From NCBI GenBank assembly GCA_037176885.1, contig JAWWNJ010000154.1, positions 248,001 through 312,000 of the forward strand: DNA of 64,000 nt, given 5' to 3'. Positions 1 through 10,875 of the stretch are shown piece after piece. The first letter of the stretch is position 1, and each line of letters starts with the position of its first letter. The notes under the pieces were generated by a model. That model ran no database searches, was not told where the DNA came from, and worked only from the letters and a program-made list of their open reading frames with translations. This stretch comes from Favolaschia claudopus. Taxonomy: Eukaryota; Basidiomycota; Agaricomycetes; Agaricales; Mycenaceae. The position numbers were made by a program, and so were the translations under genes.

Positions 1-470
1 AGATTCGCAAGAGGCGAACCGAGCATGACGGCACACTGTCGTTTCGCACATCGGACTCATGACCGCGAGACTCGGAGTCGATCAAACAGTCGATATAAAA
101 TAAAACCGTGAGAATTCTCCCTCTCCTTCCACGTGTGAATTCACGGTCCCGTGAGTTGACGCGATTTTTACGCGCGACGCGTCCTGCCATTCACGAAAGG
201 AACTCTGGCTCTGGTAACACCAGACTTGGATACCGACTTTGTCCTTCGAGTTTTTCCCTGCTCCGAAAGCTGGAGCGCTGCCACAGTGTTCAATATATGA
301 CGCGGGGTGGGAACGGCCCCTTTTCCCTTTGCCAATGTCGTGGGATATGGCGGCAATCCGTCTCTCCATTCCCAAAGCCTCATGGCCTACGTTCGGCTAA
401 ACTAAGATTCAATATGGGTTGTGTCGACACTGGCAACACAAAATTCCAAAAAATTATCGCTTTCACCGTT
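1..470. other. intergenic, no gene supported
   Basis: Only overlapping short reading frames on both strands are present. None has a recognisable motif or continues across plausible introns. It is the 3' flank of the P450 gene. Confidence 0.5.
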
Positions 471-2692
471 CTACCTTCGTTTCCGAAACATGATCTCCGC
501 CTTGGAATTCGCACTTCCCATTATAGCAATCCACTCATCCTCAGGCCGCGTCCCGTCTTTGAGCTTGAAATCGTAATTCATAAGAATATGCGCCATGATA
601 AGTTTCTGTTCGTTCACAGCGAAAAATCGACCAGGACTGTTTATGAAAGGCAAACTGATCAAATGCACGAAAATTGAACCAGACTCGCACTCACCAAGCA
701 TGGCGTCCCAGTCCAAACGACAGAAAGTCGGGACTTGGCGCGACCATCTGATGTTTGATGCCCTCGCCTTCTTGCTCTCGCATTCGGGAGAAACGAAACG
801 GGTCGAATATATGAGCATTGTCGTAGTTTCCCTAAAGCACAAGTCGTCAGACGCACTTGGTTGTGAAAAAAACAATAAAAACCTCGTTATGATGCTCTGC
901 GAGAACAGGAACACCGACCAGAGTCCCGGCTGGGACCATCGTGCCATCCGAAAAAGTAAAATCTTTCACAACTTGTCGCATCAAACCAACTGTTCGAAAA
1001 TATGAGCCAACACTGACGCCGGTCAACAAGAGGAAGCTTATACCCGCGCCACCCGGTACGAATCTAGAGCTCTCCTTCAAGAAACTATCAAGCTTGACAA
1101 GCTTTCCCATCGCAGCTTTAGTCCATCCTTCCGCCTTTATAACGGACTCAATTTCCTCCCGCAAAGGTTCAACATACTGTAAATTTGCGGCGAGGGTGTA
1201 TAGCGCATGAAGAGTCCCCTATATGATAAATACTCAGCACCTAGAGAACATCAATTGAATGATAAAGGTAATGTACCTGCGTCGTCGTATGTAAAGCCCC
1301 AAAATTGACATTCAACAAAGTGCGTGTCATGGTGCGAACAGTACGACGTTGAGGATGTCCGCGTGCTTCGTCCAATAGCCAACTGATCATGTCATTCTGT
1401 GTATACAAAACGTCGTTCATCTCCACGCCGAGATTCCAATGATATAGCTAAGAGACCTACAGGTCGGTCAGCATTCGGCCAATTCGGTCCATATTTATCA
1501 TCCATTTCTAGACGATGTTCCAGAATGGGTCCCAAGTGCGCCATAGTGGCGCGGGTAGCGGTCTCTAAGTGACCGAAAAGTCGAGCAGCCAATCTTTGTT
1601 GGCAGTCAGCATCCTTCATCGTAAACGAACTTCGTAAATTCGGGCCATACATACCCTCGGGCAAAAGCTGGAACGATGTGAAGCCAGACAGCATCACTTG
1701 CGACTTTTTGCGCAAACTGGCCAGTGATTTGAATGTACTCCGGGTCACGGCCTGGTTGAACACTCATTTGAATCTAAGTAGAATGAACGTAACATCGAAT
1801 CCTTACATTTCAATCCGATGAAGAATCTGTTGGAAACTCTCGACACGATGGGAAGAATCGTCTGCAGACCATCCGATGATTGCCATATAACGGGTGCTTG
1901 AATGGAAACAGCTTACTTGCATCGCAGGTACAGATATCCATTCTTCAACGGCGCTGAGTGGAAAGGAACTCAGGTGGTTGAGAATGAACCTTACCTTCCG
2001 TTGGCGGAATCAAATCCTTGAAAGCAGCCACGACCTCATCCCGAATATCCGGGAAACAAACCCCAATATTCCGAGTCATAGTGGACCTCACAACCGCAAC
2101 TTGAAATGGGTCGCGGTGCTGCTCTTGACCGATTGTATGTTCCAAATGCAGAAGCTGAGAAAGTCAGTATTTTGTTTCGGTTTCCTTTTCCTGCAGTATA
2201 CACACCGAATTCGTAGCCTCTGCTACAGAAAGATATTCATCAGGAGCTTTCCGGAGGTCTTCAATCAAAGCGCGTCCGTTCAGGAGAACCAGCCATCGGT
2301 TCACGAATGCAACTTTGAAAGCGTTTCCTGGGTACTGGGGAGCGGTTTGTCGAGTTCATGTCTCGGACTTAGTACATAAGTGGGGGTGATTACCGACCTG
2401 ACGATACCCTTTCTCCGTTATAGCACGGCCATTCTTGATGTAATTCCAGGCTCCAACATAAAAACCAAACGGATGGTGGGGAATCCCGACGCTGGGTATT
2501 GCCTTCAAGGAGGACTATCAAAGAGCGTGGGAGAAGCACTCTGCTTTGTGGTGCGTTCAATGAGCTGAACGAAGCGGAATTCACCTGAGATTTGAACAAA
2601 GTTCGCAACAACTGGAGAATGAACAGTCCGGCGATTGCAGTGGCAGCTAGAGTGAGAGGATGCAGTTCGTTCGAATCTGAACTCGATGTCAT
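471..2692 (-). CDS. cytochrome P450 monooxygenase
   Basis: Heme-thiolate monooxygenase, probably ER-anchored. The start at 2692 opens with a hydrophobic segment (AATAIAGLFILQLL) typical of a microsomal P450 anchor, followed by an intron after LFKSQ. The rest is spread over many exons. An I-helix-like stretch (FGALHTTTQ) lies near 1290, the K-helix ExxR is seen as KESSR near 1080, and the heme loop FGLGRHACPGRFFA is rebuilt by splicing an intron inside the Cys codon (about 650-700): the exon ends in TG and the next starts with T. Just upstream, DPFRFSRMRE is the expected meander region. The protein ends at KAEIMFRKRR, stop at 471. The general layout resembles basidiomycete P450s often called ent-kaurene oxidase-like, but I cannot assign family or substrate. 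No terpene cyclase, PKS or NRPS lies nearby. Confidence 0.88.
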
Positions 2693-3054
2693 GGTAAACG
2701 GAAGTTGGACAGTCTCTTGGACGGTGCCACGGTGTCAGCGATTTTCCTCACTATCGCCGAGACTTTCTCGAGCCAGTAGGACGCCGGGAAATCTATGATT
2801 ATCTATGCAAAATGAAAGGGCGTCCTGCATTCATGCAACCACAGTAACATGCAGCGCCGTTACATTGAGAGCAAGAGGGCGCGGATTGATGATGGCGCAT
2901 CAGACGTCTGCCTCCTCCCCGACAAATGTATCTCGTAGAGGTACCGCGAGCATAATTCGATACTACAAAGTATGTACAATATAACCAAGGACAACAGTTA
3001 GAATAAACGCCGAGCAAGTCCAAGACGCAGCCGATCGGTGCAGTAATATATACT
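2693..3054. other. intergenic between Yra1-like gene and P450
   Basis: Holds the 3' flank of the RNA-binding protein gene and presumably the P450 promoter. No motif or coding signal stands out. Confidence 0.4.
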
Positions 3055-4102
3055 CTACGCCATCTCGACATCCTCGGTAGGTACCGTATTCTGGACCTCC
3101 GGTGTGGTGTTATCGCCCATAAAATCATCCAGTTCTTTATCCAGATCTTGCGCAGTCTTGGGCGCCTTGGGTTGCCTCTTAGGCGCTCCGGGTTTCCCTC
3201 CACGCGCAGGCTTCTGAGAGCCTCGAAGTGTTCGAACGGGACCAGCACCACGTCTGCTTTCATACCAGTTAGAGCAAAAAAAAAATGACAATGAGCTGAG
3301 ACGCACGGTCCACGCGTTACAGCAGAGTCATCCTTGCTACCACTGAGACGGTCAAGTAAAGGCGGCTTTTGTATCCTATTGAGGAGAGAAGAGGTTGTCG
3401 GAGCACTGGAGGACCGAACACGCGGTTGTCTCGGCTGGGTGAGGTCGAATACAATTGTCATGGGTTGGCCTACAAGTCGGGTAAGCTAGCCGCTCCAAGA
3501 GAACAAGAGATGAACGCACCCTTTGCAAGAATCCCGTCATATTGATTTTTGGCGCGGGTAGCCTCGGCGAGGGTCTCGAAAGAGACCGTGGCCGTTCCTG
3601 AAGAGCGTCCGCTGCGGTCGTACTTGAAAGCGCGGGCGGTCGTGGTGTCATTTCGGGTGTTCATGGAAAGCGCGGCGAGTCGGATCGTACCCTGATCTGT
3701 GGCTCACTTACGAGCGTGCCAATTTGTCCGAAAATGGCCTGCGAAAGTCGTCAGCATCATGTGGTATTGGGGAACACCCATTCTCTTCCTGAGCGAGCGC
3801 GGGAGCAATTTCCGCGACGCTGACTCCTTTCACGCACCGTCAGGTCTTTTGGTGTGATTTCGTAGTGTAGGTTCGAGACCACAAGTCTGGAGGAAGGTGC
3901 AGTGGGGCCTCTGGGGTGAGAGGCGAGGCTCCCGTTGAAAGGAGTGCCTTCGTCGTCGGCCATGTCGTGAAGCCATTGCCCGTCGATGTTGCGCGGGGCA
4001 GGTCGCTAAGAAGGAACTGAATTTCGGGTCCTGGGCCGCTGGGTAAGGTCAACTGACAGTGTAGGGCTTGCGTGTCCCTCTGTTGGCGCGGAAGGATGCC
4101 AT
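3055..4102 (-). CDS. Yra1/ALYREF-like mRNA export adaptor (RRM protein)
   Basis: RNA-binding adaptor of the TREX/mRNA-export type. After a basic N-terminus the exons encode a single RRM starting at RLVVSNLHYEITPKDL and continuing through AIFGQIGTLVSEPQIR, YDRSGRSSGTATVSF and NQYDGILAKGQPMTIVFDL. The splice sites join these in frame, for example the AAGG|GC join that rebuilds KGQPM. A Gly/Arg/Lys-rich linker follows, and the C-terminus TAQDLDKELDDFMGD is the conserved acidic motif of the Aly/Yra1 family (FoP-type C-terminus). The stop is at 3055. The 5' end is uncertain: an ATG at 4102 gives a basic peptide (FRANRGTRKPYT) that splices to RPAPRNIDGQWLHD, but a further upstream exon may carry the N-terminal UAP56-binding motif. 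Nuclear location is inferred from the family. Confidence 0.8.
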
Positions 4103-5517
4103 TCAAGTCAAAGGCAAAGTGAGTCGGTGGGCGTAAAAAGAAGAGTTGCAATTAGACGCCCATTACAATCAAGCCACAACATTGAATCAAAATTAGCGCT
4201 CGCCATGAACTTACTTCCTTCTAAGTTACTTCCTCCGAGTCACCCTCCACTGCTGGGCTGCTCTACGCCTCCTCGCGCCGACTGTCTATATCGCGGGTCT
4301 GTGATGAGACCCTCGCATCTCTTTACAGACTAGGATACCCTCATCGATTCACATATTTACCGTTTTCAAGTTCTTCATGTTCCCCACAATATAAGTCCTC
4401 GAACTCCCTCCAGGACCCTCGCGATCGAACTCAATGTCGTCCGCGCTTTCACAAACGATAACTCTGGCAGAACTCCCGATATATTGTCGTCCTAGCCATG
4501 AGGCTGTCACAATTTGCTGCTAGCTTTGTTCACAACGTAGTCACGGTCCCCCATCGAAAATTGGGAGGACGAATTTGCGCAGCGTGGTAGAGGGCATGTA
4601 TGCATTATGACTGATGCGAACGGACCATATAGAGCCCGAGCTAACAGTCACGATCTTCCGTTTCTGAAGCATTTGTACCCAGACATAACTCTGGATCTCT
4701 GAATGCTATCGGCGACGGTAATTTGGTACCGATATCCCCATCCATTATTGCGGCTTATTTCTCTCGCGCTCAGGTAGCCATTTGCAATGCCTGCTGCACG
4801 GAGCACGAAGGGAAAATGCGCTGCCCGACTGCAGAGCTCTCGGGTCGTCATACAGAGTCCTGGATTGTCATGAACAGCACTCTGTCTCTCTTTCTAGAAT
4901 CTTATGCATTCTATTCTTCTGCTAGAGCATATCATTTGAGATGATGAGCAATATCTGGGTCAGTACGAGACAAGGACTTCAAATCCATGCCTTTGTATTG
5001 ACCTTACTTCCAGTACAGAAAGTATGAGTTGTGTCCTGTTTGTGGTGTCGCCCACCCACTGCGCCCAGTCAAGATTTCAGAATCTACAAGACCTTCACCG
5101 TCACGGTTCTCAATTTTCAAAGCACGATAGAGTGGCGCGTTTACTCTCGTTTCCACACGTGAAAACTTTACACTTAGTACGTGAACTCGTGTGCACCGAA
5201 TCTATCCCGTTCTCAGTCCGCGCAAGCGATTTTTTCAGATCCCCTCGGCGTATATTCTTGCCATTTCTAGGTACATTTGGCGTATTTTGAAAATTTGGTT
5301 GCGTCGTCGCAGAGTGTGACAGTGTGGGAGCCGTCCGCGTGATGTCACAGACATGTGACGTTGAGAGTCACCCTCTCTGCCACTTGACGCGACCATTGTT
5401 CTCAACCAAAGCGCCCTCAGCTGCCACCCTATTGCTTAAACGGGAAATTGGCCACACCAAAGCGGCACACACAAGTCTACCAAGTGTACGTGCTCTCTCT
5501 CTCTCTCTCGAACCACC
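4103..5517. other. 1.4 kb without a supported gene
   Basis: Only short conflicting frames are visible (for example around 4250-4500 and 4650-4940), none recognisable. The stretch separates two divergent genes and probably carries both promoters. A CT-dinucleotide tract lies at about 5493-5510, directly before the ATG at 5518. Confidence 0.4.
5493..5510 (+). promoter_or_regulatory. CT-rich tract before the FunK1 start codon
   Basis: A run of CT dinucleotides ends a few bases before the ATG at 5518. Pyrimidine-rich stretches near transcription starts are common in fungal promoters. The role here is inferred from position only. Confidence 0.35.
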
Positions 5518-8361
5518 ATGAGTGAACTCACCCCACTTCAAGCTCTTCTGCCTTCGGCTTCTCCATCGAAACCAAGGCGCTATAACAGAACACATCCCGA
5601 AGATCTCCATAGATTTGCCGTACACAACAGTGCGAGCAGTAGCACCTCCATGGATCATGATACCTTCGGTCCTGTTCACGAAGCTTACCCAGAATCAGAA
5701 TTGCCACCCGTCGCCATCGAGGGTTACCCCTCTGGCGCGCCTCAAGTCCACTCACCCTCACCTTCACCTGACTGGGAGGATCGGGAAGATGGGCGTCCCG
5801 CCTTCCTCGCTCCCATTTTCCCCACTCCGCCCCTTGTCGAGGATATGCAGCCGAATGTCGATTCCTCCCTGCCTGCACCGTTGCCCTCTGTCACCCAAAC
5901 CCCCCGGGCCAAGCCGCGAACTGATGTCGGTATAACATTCGAGCAGCCCACACCCCATCACGTGTCCTCTCACGACAAGGACAACGCGTATGGTAAGGTC
6001 GAGCAGATCCAGTGCGCCGTGAGCGCCGAGCTGGCTGGCGCGTGGGTGGAGGAGCAGGGAAGCGCTTTCCAAGAGCATCTGGAGAACACCATCGACACGC
6101 TCTATCCTGGACTGGACGCGACTGTCGTCGCGTTTCTGCAGACGTATGCTGGCTACAATAATGGCAGGTGGACTGCTATTCCATCCAACCCCACCGCGGA
6201 GTCTGAACTGTACGACCCTCTTGTTGGAATACTGTCAGATATCATGGCAGCGATCCAGGTGGGTACGAAGAGAGACGGCCAGAAGCGTCGTACGGAGAAC
6301 ACACACAATATCTTGATGGAACACACTCCAAGCGACGCCGCCCCTGGCAAGACTCTGAAATCGAAACCCGACATATCGACGTTCGGCAATGGCCCTTCTG
6401 TTACTCCGTTTTCAGAAACGGATATTCTACTATTCTGTTATCGCCTGGCTGCCAGTCTATGGGAGGTCAAACTGAAATTAGAGAAAAAGTTTGGGCCCGT
6501 AGAAAAAGCCCAGGTTGCCGTGTATGCACGCAACAACCTAATCGTCGGTTCGTCTACGGTCCTATCTTGGATGGAAAGGAGTTCCGTGTTCTTCGTTTCG
6601 ACCGCGCCGGATGTTACTACACCACGAGGATCAACTATCACGCAAAGCCGAAGTTCTTCGTCAAAATCGCGGTCCTGCTTGCTTCGTTCGACGAAGGTGT
6701 GCTAGGTTTCGATCAGTCCATCTACTGGGACTGGGAGAACACACCTGACCGGCATTTCCTCAAAATGACACCCGGGAAACTGTTCGACCCGGCCTCGAAA
6801 AAGTGGGAAGCCAATTCGGAGCAACTCGTATTCGTGTTGGAAGCTACCCCCCATGTTCTCGCGGCACACGATTCGTTCGCGAGGCACCGTGTGCTGGGGC
6901 GCGACGTACAAGGACAAGACATATGTCGTCAAGGATTATTGGTGTGCTGATGGGAGGATGTCCGAGCCTGGAATGTTGGCGAAGCTCGTTGGCGTACGTG
7001 GTGTGGGGCAGATTTTCGCGTTTGAAACAGATAGAGAGTCTATCAGGACGGAGCGCGGGTTCGGAGCCACCCTTATGCACTCAGACTCCGATGCCACCGA
7101 GGTTGTGCTGGGGCGGACGCTCATGCGGGTCGTCGTGCGCCGCTATGGAGATACGTTGGAGCAGGCGCATTCGGCTCATAAATTGCTATGTGCAATTCGC
7201 GATATTGTTCGAGGTCAGTTGTCGCACTTCTTTGTATGACCGCTTCTAACGTCGTCTGGGCAGGTCATCGCGACAGCCTGTTGGAGCGCGGCATCCTCCA
7301 TCGAGATATCAGTTTCAACAACCTTCTCCTTTCCGAACTTTCTGAGGACGGTGAAGGCGTAATCATCGACTGGGACTTGGCCATAGAATTGATTAAAATC
7401 CTTGGAGGTTCAACTAAGGGCGATTCACGAACAGTAAGTTTCTCGGTCGTCGCATTGATTGTTTGTGCTCACGTTATCTCATATTATCAAGGGAACGCGC
7501 GCCTTCCAGTCAATCAAGGTGTTGAAGGCTTCGCCCCTGCTCGGCCATCACGACCATATGGACGACCTGGAGTCTGTTTTCTATGTCCTCTATTATGTGC
7601 TCTATGGTCATGGTCCTACTGGAACCCGCCTTCCCGACGAGGATATGCAAATCATTCTGGATTGGGAGAACCCGACTCTTAATGCAACGACCGTCAGCAG
7701 AAACAAAGCTGGATTTATGGTCACCGCATTCGAACAACCTCTCACCCGATATGATGGAGCCGAAAAAGATCGTCTGGAGACTTTCATGCAGGAGCTCCAG
7801 GCACTGTTTAAAGTTCGGTGCGAGAGTATCGCCGCCGCGCTAAAAAATCGGAACCCCGTCGAATTCCCAAGATTCACTAAGGAGGCTGCCACCGCCGACT
7901 ACGAGAATTTCCTCGCGATCGTAGATGCGGCTATCGCCGATATCCCTGAACCAGCCCCCTCGTTCAAGCGAAAGCAACCTGATACCACTGACGGCGCACA
8001 TGCTTCCTACGTGTTGCCTTCCCCGCCCAAATCACGCCGACTTTCCAATGTTGGTCTGCGCGGCTCTCATAGCTCTCGTGGTCAGACGTCTTCCCTGGGC
8101 GGCGCGAAAGGCTCTGGTTTGCGCATGTCCATGCCTGCTGAAGGCGAGACTCCGACCAAGCCGACCCACACTCACGCTTCTACGTCATCGACGTCGAACA
8201 ATGGTTCACCTCTCCGCCGCGGACGCGGTCAGCGGAAATCCAGGGTCACCAAGTCTACGTATGTCGAGAGTGAAGACAGCGACGAAGGAGAAAAGAAGAC
8301 TGACGATGACTATGTGGAAGGCAACAGGCGCAAGGGAAAGGGAAAGGGAAAACGCCCATGA
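5518..8361 (+). CDS. FunK1-type protein kinase, apparently frameshifted twice
   Basis: Fungal-specific FunK1 kinase. Recognisable parts in order: a Ser/Pro-rich N-terminus, DTLYPGLDATVVAFL, LWEVKLKLEKKF...QVAVYAR, QPNRRFVYGPILDGKEF, a nucleotide-lobe region (GATYKDKTYVVKDYWCADGR), catalytic loop GILHRDISFNNLLL, metal-binding IIDWDLA in place of DFG, then HMDDLESVFYVLYYVLYGHGP. The tail is basic and Ser-rich, ending KGKGKGKRP. Introns are seen after DIVRG (about 7213-7263) and near 7433-7491. Two breaks are not explained by introns. At 6532-6533 the frame changes between YAR and QPNRR, with about five residues of the family missing. At the C6 run 6847-6852 it changes back. Reading straight through meets a stop near 6705. 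The locus is therefore either a pseudogene or carries sequence errors. A decayed copy lies near 38-39.5 kb. Confidence 0.8.
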
Positions 8362-8419
8362 AGGCAATACCCTTTGTATTCAAATTTCTATACTTTTTAT
8401 TTATCCTCCACACTCTGTT

Positions 8420-8955
8420 TCAATGTATTTCCGAAATGTCTCCTGCTTCCAAAAGTCTGAGCCCGTTTCCCTGCTTCCTTCGTCCGACTCCATTGCAGGA
8501 TTGCGCTGGGCAGAGTAGATTTATAAGTACGAGTAGAAATTTGCGTAAATTCAAGACAGGAGAGTACAGAATCGGAGGAGTATATGATAACACATACTTT
8601 CCATGCGCTGAAGCGCTGGAGGGGTGATAGGAGAGATTGGCATTGAGAGTAAGTGCTTGGCATTGAGAGTAAGCGCGACCCAACAACGCTTCCAAAACTG
8701 AGTAGCCTATCAAACTATCAGAACTTAAACGTATAAAAGAGTACGGTACTCACAGGCTAGATGTGAAGAGGAGTCGTTGTTATCAGTAACCTGAGCGGTC
8801 TTCACACATGCAGCTTTTTGACCCGTTACAAGGGTTCGAGCAGCCAGATTCATAGATATAGGGCAGCGAGCAGAGATCAGCCTTGACTCAGAGTTAAAAA
8901 GAAGTCTAGGAACGACTGAAGAAAACGAGTAATTTGTTGCCGGCATTTTGAACAT
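8420..8955 (-). CDS. possible small protein with presequence-like N-terminus
   Basis: Weak candidate. From an ATG at 8946 or 8955 a Ser/Arg-rich, mostly non-acidic N-terminus is encoded (MPATNYSFSSVVPRLLFNS and onward), resembling a mitochondrial presequence. A good donor (GTGAGTACC) and an acceptor (GGCTACTCAG) define a 56-nt intron at about 8700-8755, and the downstream frame stays open to a stop at 8420. I do not recognise the product. It lies downstream of, and on the same strand as, the hydroxyacid dehydrogenase. It could equally be non-coding sequence or a 3' UTR. Confidence 0.25.
8637..8673. repeat. short tandem repeat, two 17-bp copies
   Basis: The motif TTGGCATTGAGAGTAAG occurs at 8637-8653 and again, identically, at 8657-8673. 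It is a small local duplication with no evident function. Confidence 0.7.
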
Positions 8956-9083
8956 GCTGCACAATCCTTTGTAGACAACAAAATCCTTCCTCTCCTAGCC
9001 CCAAAAGGCGAGAAGTCGTCAGAAGAAACATCAAACGAAGTGCGGATCGCAACGGTGTTGAGGGCTAGACTTATAGAATCGTC

Positions 9084-10262
9084 TCAAGCAAGACGGTGCA
9101 GAACAGCTTTACCATCCAGCCACCGCTCCACGTTCTCTGCTGTCTCAGCGTACCATGAGTTCATCAGTCCTTCGTCGACATAGCCCATATGTGGCGTTGT
9201 AAGAACGCGCGAGCGTCCGTTCTGATCCCAGTAGCCGGAGCGTCTCCAAGGGCTATCCGCAGGTAAGGGCTCGACCTCGTACGTGTCCAATGCTACCCCG
9301 CGTATACGACCATGTTCCAGCACGTCAAGAAGCGCGGGCTGGTCAATTAGAGGGCCGCGCGACGCGTTCACCAGCAACGCATCGGGTTTCATCAGTCCGA
9401 GCTCCCGTGCGCCAACGATACCACGAGAACGGGGACCGAGCACATAATGCAGGGACACGACGTCGGCGGTTTGAAACAATTCTTCTTTTCCCACCACAAG
9501 GATTGTTTTGGCGCCGTCTATTCCCTCGTCCGGAGATAATCCCAACTGGACGGCCATCGCGTCGGCCTTGTCCTGCGTTAGATTCGCGCTCCAAGCAACG
9601 ACACGCATTCCCCACGCAAGATGCGCAACACGCGCGACAGCCGCTCCCAGTCGGCCCAGACCAACGATGCCAATAGTGCGTCCTGTGAGTCCCGTCGCCA
9701 GGCCGCTTTGCCAAGCGCCAGGATTAGACTTGATCGCAGCGTCATCTACAGCAATATTTCGAGCCAATGCAAGAATCAGACCCCAGGTCATCTGTACAGT
9801 AGGGTGCGAGGCGCCCTTTTTCATATTTGGACGCGGGGGACTCGAGGTCAACTGGTCCGTTCGACCAAGACCTGGCGCCGCGACCACAGGGATGCCAAGT
9901 TCTTTCGCCGTGGCAAGATCAAACGTCTCGAACTGGGTACCCGTAGCCAGGAGGAGCTTCAGATTGGGTAGCTGTCGGAGAAGAGACCCCGGAAAAGAGG
10001 TGCGCTCGCGCATTGTCGAGATGAGGTCAAACGGCTTTAATCGCTCGGCCAGACGCGCAGCCTCGGTTTCATTGACGGGGACTATAGTATCTCTGAACAC
10101 TGTAATGTGCAGACGTTTTGAGGAAAGGTGGCTGAAATGCGGCGAGGAGCAGTCGAGATGGTCGTCCAGAATAGCGAGTGAAGGACGGGAAGGGAGACTG
10201 GACACTGTTCGATGTGAAAATAAAGGCTTAGTCTTTAGTGAAGACGAGAGTCGTTGAGCCAT
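9084..10262 (-). CDS. D-isomer-specific 2-hydroxyacid dehydrogenase
   Basis: NAD(P)-dependent oxidoreductase of the D-2-hydroxyacid dehydrogenase/phosphoglycerate dehydrogenase superfamily, 392 residues in one exon. The Rossmann motif is TIGIVGLGRLGAAVARVA. The expected catalytic Arg lies in LLVNASRGPLID, the Glu in DTYEVEPLP and the His in LTTPHMGYVDEG. The first 28 residues (MAQRLSSSLKTKPLFSHRTV and onward) are Arg/Ser-rich and free of acidic residues, so mitochondrial import is possible. Between VVAAPGLGRTD and PTVQMTWGLI about 17 residues (QLTSSPPRPNMKKGASH) exceed the family pattern. They are in frame and have no GT...AG pair of compatible phase, so I read them as an insertion and not an intron. 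The substrate (glycerate, glyoxylate or another 2-oxoacid) cannot be told. Confidence 0.88.
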   Translation of the reverse strand: MAQRLSSSLKTKPLFSHRTVSSLPSRPSLAILDDHLDCSSPHFSHLSSKRLHITVFRDTIVPVNETEAARLAERLKPFDLISTMRERTSFPGSLLRQLPNLKLLLATGTQFETFDLATAKELGIPVVAAPGLGRTDQLTSSPPRPNMKKGASHPTVQMTWGLILALARNIAVDDAAIKSNPGAWQSGLATGLTGRTIGIVGLGRLGAAVARVAHLAWGMRVVAWSANLTQDKADAMAVQLGLSPDEGIDGAKTILVVGKEELFQTADVVSLHYVLGPRSRGIVGARELGLMKPDALLVNASRGPLIDQPALLDVLEHGRIRGVALDTYEVEPLPADSPWRRSGYWDQNGRSRVLTTPHMGYVDEGLMNSWYAETAENVERWLDGKAVLHRLA

Positions 10263-10875
10263 TGTATTCCTAACTTCGCATGAATGGCGAGAGTAGAGGG
10301 TAGGTAGGTAGGTAGGGAAAGGACGAGTTGTTGGCCAACCGGCCTTCCAATGACCGGTACCCGGTAACTGATCAACTTCGACAACTTCAACTGAGAATCA
10401 TTCAACAAGTCCAGGTGAACCTTCCTTCCTACCTCCTACTTAATAAACACTAGAGTAGAATCGGTGTACGAGTATGTAAAGTGGAGTGGAGTGAAAAAAA
10501 GAAAACAGAGGAAGTCGTTACAAGGTCGTGAAGGCCGTAAGCGAAACAGAGCAGGGTGGAGGAGGGGAGCGAGCAACGGGAAAGCATCGGGATAGAGAAA
10601 AGAGCGAGCGAGCGAGCGAGGGGGGCGTATTCAACGGGGATTGTAATGTAACATGAGTACGTCGTGGAAGAGAGCCATCCGGACAGAATCTGCGTCCGGA
10701 ATAAAGATACGATGGAGGTTGGCAAGGATAAAAAAGTAGATATGTATGTATGTAGGAGACACAAACACATTCGTGAGAGGGATCGTGAATGTTCGTTCCA
10801 AAGCGTTTTGTATTCAGCGTGTAGCCTCTGGGGCTGCACGTCGTCGTCATCTTCGTCATCTTCGTCTTCGCGGTA
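10263..10875. other. intergenic with simple repeats
   Basis: Promoter side of the dehydrogenase and 3' side of the Rrm4-like gene. It contains a TAGG/GTAG tetranucleotide run (10299-10317) and a GAGC run (about 10602-10620). No coding signal. Confidence 0.5.
10299..10317. repeat. tetranucleotide microsatellite (TAGG)n
   Basis: Four to five tandem units of TAGG lie about 40 bp upstream of the dehydrogenase start codon. Confidence 0.8.

Noticed and set aside
9800..9880. Unspliced intron in the hydroxyacid dehydrogenase
   Set aside because: No GT...AG pair of compatible phase surrounds the extra 17 residues, and the frame is open through them, so it is kept as an insertion.
471..10262. Secondary-metabolite cluster around the P450
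   Set aside because: No terpene cyclase, PKS, NRPS or other core enzyme, and the neighbours are RNA-export and kinase genes.
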